Shown: positions 53,216 to 57,411 of the stretch, piece by piece
Layout: the number at the start of each line of letters is the position of its first letter
Numbering within the stretch: position 1 is the stretch's first letter
Origin: Chryseobacterium gleum
GTDB lineage: Bacteria > Bacteroidota > Bacteroidia > Flavobacteriales_D > Crocinitomicaceae
Reading direction: 5' to 3'
DNA: 57,411 nt
Assembly: GCA_945897755.1 (NCBI GenBank)
Contig: CAMDGH010000003.1
Span: 1 to 57,411, forward strand
Program-made: the position numbers and the translations under genes
Notes under the pieces: model-generated
Seen by the model: only the letters and a program-made list of their open reading frames with translations
The model's database searches: none
Told to the model about the DNA's origin: nothing

Positions 53216-54400
53216 ATGCCAAAAGTTCTTCGGATAATAAATAGATTTAACCTAGGTGGCCCAACCTATAACGCCACTTTTCTAACTAAATTTATAAGCT
53301 CTGACTTTGAAACCCTTCTAATAGGAGGACTCCCAGAACAAGGAGAGTCTGATTCATTTCACATACCTGAAGAGTATGGTATAAATCCATTAATCATACC
53401 TGAATTAAAGAGAAAACCAAGTATTAAATCAGATAAAGAAGCATATCAAAAAATAAAAAAAATCATACTCGAATTTAAACCTGACATTGTTCATACGCAT
53501 GCTTCTAAAGCGGGAGCTCTTGGAAGAAGAGCCGCATATGCTTGCAAGGTTCCTGTTATCGTTCACACTTTCCATGGACATGTATTTCATTCTTATTTTA
53601 ATTTAATAAAAACAAACTTCTTTAAACTAATAGAACGAAGACTAGCTAAAAAAACAACGGCTATTATTGCGATTAGTGAAACACAAAAAAAGGAATTGTC
53701 GACCATACATAAAATTTGCCCTAAAGAAAAGATAAAAATCATTCCTTTAGGCTTCGATTTACTGAAATTTCAAATTAAGATTAAAGAAAATAGAATTATA
53801 ACCAGAACAAAATTTAACATTCAAGAAGATGAAGTCGCAATTGCAATCATAGGACGTTTGACAAAAATTAAAAATCATGCTTTTTTTCTTCAGGTATGTG
53901 AAAAAATACTTTCTGCAGGTGAAAAAAAAATAAAAATATTTATTGTCGGAGACGGCGAATTAAAAATGCAAATCTGTAAAGAAATTGATCGATTAAACAA
54001 GTTATTCAACAATGAACTAATATTTACCTCTTGGATTAAAGACATTGCAGAGTTTAACGCCGGTATGGATATTATATGCCTCACCTCTGACAATGAAGGC
54101 ACGCCAGTTAGCTTAATAGAAGCACAAGCAAGTAATGTAGCGGTAATATCTTCGGACGTAGGTGGAGTAAAAGATATCGTTAATGAGGGGGAAACTGGTT
54201 TCATTGTCCCGAAAGGAAATTTAGAGGAATATGTTCAAAAATTGGGATTATTAATAAAAAATAAAGAACTTCGCACTAGATTTTCTGAAAACGGATGGGG
54301 TTTCGTTAAAGAACGATTTCATTACACACGTTTAACATCCGACATGGAGGCTTTATATTATGAACTTATAACGAAATCAAATGAAAAAAAACTTCGTTAG
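53216..54400 (+). CDS. Glycosyltransferase family 4
   Basis: This 394-residue GT-B enzyme would add a sugar to a growing exopolysaccharide or lipid-linked oligosaccharide. The N-terminal domain (1-170) has INRFNLGGPTYNATFLT and DIVHTHASKAGALGRRAAY. The C-terminal nucleotide-sugar domain has VAIAIIGRLTKIKNHAFFLQV, the E-x7-E type DNEGTPVSLIEAQA (about 300-315) and FIVPKGNLEEYVQKL. It overlaps the Wza-like gene by 20 bases. The donor and acceptor are unknown. Confidence 0.92.
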   Translation: MPKVLRIINRFNLGGPTYNATFLTKFISSDFETLLIGGLPEQGESDSFHIPEEYGINPLIIPELKRKPSIKSDKEAYQKIKKIILEFKPDIVHTHASKAGALGRRAAYACKVPVIVHTFHGHVFHSYFNLIKTNFFKLIERRLAKKTTAIIAISETQKKELSTIHKICPKEKIKIIPLGFDLLKFQIKIKENRIITRTKFNIQEDEVAIAIIGRLTKIKNHAFFLQVCEKILSAGEKKIKIFIVGDGELKMQICKEIDRLNKLFNNELIFTSWIKDIAEFNAGMDIICLTSDNEGTPVSLIEAQASNVAVISSDVGGVKDIVNEGETGFIVPKGNLEEYVQKLGLLIKNKELRTRFSENGWGFVKERFHYTRLTSDMEALYYELITKSNEKKLR

Positions 54401-55133
54401 ACTAAGCATTTTTGTTATTTCCATAACACTTATTTCTAGTTGTTTTTCTCCTAGAAATAAGATGTTCAAAATACCTAAAGGATCTGACTTTGTATTTGAT
54501 ACTATGCCATCACCTCCTTACGATGATTATAAATTAGCCGTAGATGATCGCATTTCATTTACAGTAGTTTCAAATAATGGAGAACGAATTTTTTCAGGCG
54601 GTGCGTCATCAGGTGGTGCAGGAGAATTTACAGTAAGAAAAGATGGATTTACCTATATCCCATTACTTGGAGACGTAAAATTGGAAGGGATTTCAGTAAA
54701 ACAATGCGAAGATTTACTAGCAAAAGAATTCTCGAAATACATCAATGACCCGTATATAAAATTGACAGTTTCTAATTCACGTGTTATTGTAATATCAGGA
54801 AATGGAGGTGCCGCAAAGATAATACCTATTAATAATGCAAAAACAACACTCCTTGAAGTGATTACATCAGCGGGAGGAATTCCAGAAAGAGCCTTCGCAA
54901 ACAATATAAAATTAATGAGAACTATTAATGGAAAACGGAAAGTGTTTTTGATTGATTTATCTACCATAGACAAATTAGAAACTGCGGAAATGCTTGTTCA
55001 AGCAAATGATTATATATTTATAGAAGAAAACCCGATTTTCGCCCAAGATTTTTTTAAAGAAATAACGCCTTACCTAAGTTTATTTACAGTAACGTTGAGT
55101 ACATTAACCATCTTTAAAACAATTACTAAGTGA
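54381..55133 (+). CDS. Wza-like polysaccharide export lipoprotein (SLBB domain)
   Basis: This 250-residue protein has a lipoprotein signal (LISSC, Cys21), then a poly_export domain (about 50-125: LAVDDRISFTVVSNNGERIF, then RKDGFTYIPLLGDVKLEG) and an SLBB module (about 128-210: VIVISGNGGAAKIIPI). A C-terminal hydrophobic helix (about 228-246) is present, as in outer-membrane-embedded Wza. It would form the exit channel for exopolysaccharide. The stop overlaps the GTG of the next gene (GTGA), a clear sign of coupling. Confidence 0.92.
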   Translation: MKKNFVRLSIFVISITLISSCFSPRNKMFKIPKGSDFVFDTMPSPPYDDYKLAVDDRISFTVVSNNGERIFSGGASSGGAGEFTVRKDGFTYIPLLGDVKLEGISVKQCEDLLAKEFSKYINDPYIKLTVSNSRVIVISGNGGAAKIIPINNAKTTLLEVITSAGGIPERAFANNIKLMRTINGKRKVFLIDLSTIDKLETAEMLVQANDYIFIEENPIFAQDFFKEITPYLSLFTVTLSTLTIFKTITK

Positions 55134-57411
55134 ACGAAACTTCAAATAGTGTCATTGTAAATAAAGGATTCTATCCACACATACTTCGAAATATTGTAAG
55201 AAGATTTTGGTATGTGCCTCTTATTTTAACCGGATTCTTCTACATAGTTGGGTTCTTTTACCTTCGCTACACCAAGCCCATTTACGAATCTTTTTCCGTA
55301 ATTCAAATTAAAGACGAAGATAAAAGTGCAGAGGTAATTGGAGTTCAAAATGTGAATACACAAAAAGGAATAAACGCAGAAATTCAATTCCTAAGTTCAC
55401 CATTTCTATTTGAAAAAGCATTATCTACGCTCGATTTAAGAATAAACACATATGCTGAAGGAAAAGTTTTAACAGAAGATTTATATAAAAAAAGTAACTT
55501 TAAAATTATTCCAATTCGACTAACAGATTCAACGTTATGTGATATTCCAATACAAATTCAGTTTATCGACGGATCAAAAATAAACCTAACATTCATACAA
55601 AACAACGAACGTTTTAAAATTCAGGGGAAAATTAATGAAGAAATAAACTGTGATAAATTTAACATTTCAATCCAGGTAAAAGATTACAAAAGTTTCATAA
55701 CCTCAATTGAAGGAAATTCAGTTTATTTTAAATTTAATAATAAGACAAATTTAATCAACTCTCTGCTAAGCAAGCTAGTCGTGGCACCACTAGATGTTGC
55801 AGCACAAACCATTAGGATAAGCTTCACGGATTACAATCCCATCCTATGTCATGACATCGTAAATGCAATAACGACATCCTTTTTCAATTACGATGAAGAA
55901 ATAAGAACGCAAGGAAATAATAACTCGTTAGAATTTATAGATAAGCAACTTGATTCGCTAGCAAGAGAAATGCAACATTCTAATGATACCATTCTGCAAT
56001 TTCAGCAAGATATAAAAATGAATGATCCTAAGGATAAGGAACTAGAAATGATCACTGAAATTAATTCATTAAAAGAAAAAATAGAAGAAGCTGAAGAAAA
56101 TATACTAGCACTTAACAAAATCCAATTAAAAATAGACGGAGATCCAAACAGGGTAGAATTATATAAAACATTGCCGGAAATTGCAGAAAATCCAAATTTC
56201 AGTTCGCTAAACTCAAGTGTTCAAAGTTTAATTTCACTCCATGATAAAAGAGAAGAATTATTATATGTGTTTACTTCAAACAACAGAGAAATTAGAAACA
56301 TAGATAAAAGAATCAAAAGCTTACTAAATACAATACGAAAAAACCTAAAAACTACTGAAGAAAAACTAAGTGAATCAGTCATCACATTTACTAATGAGAT
56401 TAACGAACTTGAGGAAAATAAAACGACGATACCTTCAATAAAAAGAAAATATCTGAAACTTAAGAATGTAATTGAAGTGTCAGAAAAATATTACAAAATG
56501 TTTGAGGAGAAGAAATTCACTTATTCAATGTCAAATGCCGGATACCACCCATCGAATCAAATTTTAAGTTTTGCAAACATTCCTTCAGATCCATTTAGCC
56601 CTAACACTCAATTAATTTTCATAAGCTTTATTAGTTGCGGTTTAATTCTTGGTTTAGCATACCTAACATTAAAATACCTTACATTTAATGAAATAAACAA
56701 CATTGAGGAACTTAAAAATCTTCTGCCTACAAGAGTAAATGTATTAGGTGGTATTCCTTTGGCAAAACAAAATATGGAATTTTCTCAATTGGTCGTTCAA
56801 GAAAATCCTAAATCAATGCTCGCTGAAGCTCTTAGAAATATTCGATCGAACCTTGCTTTTATAAATAAAAACGCCCAAACGATAGTAATTAGTTCATCTA
56901 TATCTGGAGAAGGTAAAACTTTTGTTGCACTTAATTTAGCAGGTATTTTATCAATGTCAGGTAAAAGGACAATTGTTCTTGACTTAGACTTACGTAAACC
57001 TAAGGTTCATCTTGGATTTAATGAAACTAATGAACTTGGTATGAGTAATTTAATTGTAAACCAAATAACAATTGATGAAGCAATTAAAAAATCAAAATTC
57101 AACAACTTAGATTTTATTACTGCAGGTCCAATTCCTCCAAATCCATCAGAATTAATTTTAAGTAAAGAGTTTCAGGACATTTTACAAGAACTAAAAAACA
57201 AATACGATATCATAATCATTGATAATCCGCCTGTGGGACTAGTTTCTGATGGTATTCAATTACTAGCTAATGCTGATATCCCAATTTATGTATTTAAAGC
57301 GCACTATTCTAAGAGAATATCTGCATTTAAAGTAGCAGAACTATTAGAAATTGAGCAAATAAAATCCTTAAATGTGGTACTTAACGGTATTGACCCTAAA
57401 AGAAGTGGGTA
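55130..57411 (+). CDS. Wzc-like polysaccharide co-polymerase with BY-kinase domain (partial, 3' end outside window)
   Basis: The gene begins at GTG 55130, overlapping the Wza-like stop by 4 bases, and stays open to the window edge (760 residues). An N-terminal helix (about 28-50) and a Wzz domain come first, then a long coiled coil (about 275-460) and a second membrane helix (about 495-520). The bacterial tyrosine kinase domain has Walker A SSSISGEGKT (Lys596), Walker A' IVLDLDLRKPK and Walker B YDIIIIDNPP. Such proteins set polysaccharide chain length and phosphorylate their own C-terminal tyrosines. That tail is not in the window. Confidence 0.93.
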   Translation, partial: MNETSNSVIVNKGFYPHILRNIVRRFWYVPLILTGFFYIVGFFYLRYTKPIYESFSVIQIKDEDKSAEVIGVQNVNTQKGINAEIQFLSSPFLFEKALSTLDLRINTYAEGKVLTEDLYKKSNFKIIPIRLTDSTLCDIPIQIQFIDGSKINLTFIQNNERFKIQGKINEEINCDKFNISIQVKDYKSFITSIEGNSVYFKFNNKTNLINSLLSKLVVAPLDVAAQTIRISFTDYNPILCHDIVNAITTSFFNYDEEIRTQGNNNSLEFIDKQLDSLAREMQHSNDTILQFQQDIKMNDPKDKELEMITEINSLKEKIEEAEENILALNKIQLKIDGDPNRVELYKTLPEIAENPNFSSLNSSVQSLISLHDKREELLYVFTSNNREIRNIDKRIKSLLNTIRKNLKTTEEKLSESVITFTNEINELEENKTTIPSIKRKYLKLKNVIEVSEKYYKMFEEKKFTYSMSNAGYHPSNQILSFANIPSDPFSPNTQLIFISFISCGLILGLAYLTLKYLTFNEINNIEELKNLLPTRVNVLGGIPLAKQNMEFSQLVVQENPKSMLAEALRNIRSNLAFINKNAQTIVISSSISGEGKTFVALNLAGILSMSGKRTIVLDLDLRKPKVHLGFNETNELGMSNLIVNQITIDEAIKKSKFNNLDFITAGPIPPNPSELILSKEFQDILQELKNKYDIIIIDNPPVGLVSDGIQLLANADIPIYVFKAHYSKRISAFKVAELLEIEQIKSLNVVLNGIDPKRSG

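Overview
The window is an AT-rich stretch of a Bacteroidota chromosome, most likely of the class Flavobacteriia. Four kinds of evidence support this. Several secreted proteins carry type IX secretion (T9SS) C-terminal sorting domains. There are TonB-dependent receptors with N-terminal carboxypeptidase-regulatory-like domains. LptC and Wza-like lipoproteins are of the Bacteroidota kind. Many genes have the Bacteroidota-type -7 element TAnnTTTG and lack strong Shine-Dalgarno sites. No phage, insertion sequence or CRISPR array was seen. A family-level placement (for example Crocinitomicaceae-like) would be a guess.

Layout, left to right. Positions 1-1.6 kb: the end of an unknown gene and a membrane acyltransferase. 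1.6-11.5 kb (minus): an operon-like run of TonB receptor, giant T9SS cargo, PorV/PorQ-like barrel, greA and HIT protein. 11.8-13.1 kb: phosphopantetheinyl transferase and prenylglyceryl-phosphate synthase. 13.3-24 kb: a second TonB receptor and two very similar T9SS proteins in inverted orientation, which flank a rhomboid protease, a GT2 glycosyltransferase and another T9SS protein. 24.5-25.4 kb: a frameshifted sixA and the RNase P RNA. 25.5-33.3 kb: housekeeping genes, including a HEAT-like protein, an alpha/beta hydrolase, a Xaa-Pro aminopeptidase, a CTP-synthase-like amidotransferase without its Cys, RNase HI, LptC and CoaX. 33.4 kb: tRNA-Phe.

The most unusual region is 34.7-46.3 kb, all on the minus strand. 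A PorE-like OmpA protein and a LytS/LytTR-type two-component pair are followed by a PqqD-like protein, an ATP-grasp ligase, a fold-III PLP decarboxylase, a urea-transporter/M23-peptidase fusion, a TPR plus outer-membrane barrel protein and two duplicated TPR proteins. The gene order suggests an envelope-linked pathway that makes or ligates a small molecule or peptide-like product. I do not recognise it as a characterised system. The decarboxylase has an N-terminal tail resembling the YxxPxL leader motif that PqqD-like domains bind in lasso-peptide pathways, so the PqqD-like protein may use an enzyme as its partner.

From 46.3 to 53.1 kb lie an RluD-family pseudouridine synthase, a T9SS protein and a PASTA protein (minus), D-Ala-D-Ala ligase (plus) and a PBP4-type carboxypeptidase (minus). 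The window ends with an exopolysaccharide unit (GT4, Wza-like, Wzc-like tyrosine kinase) that runs off the right edge.
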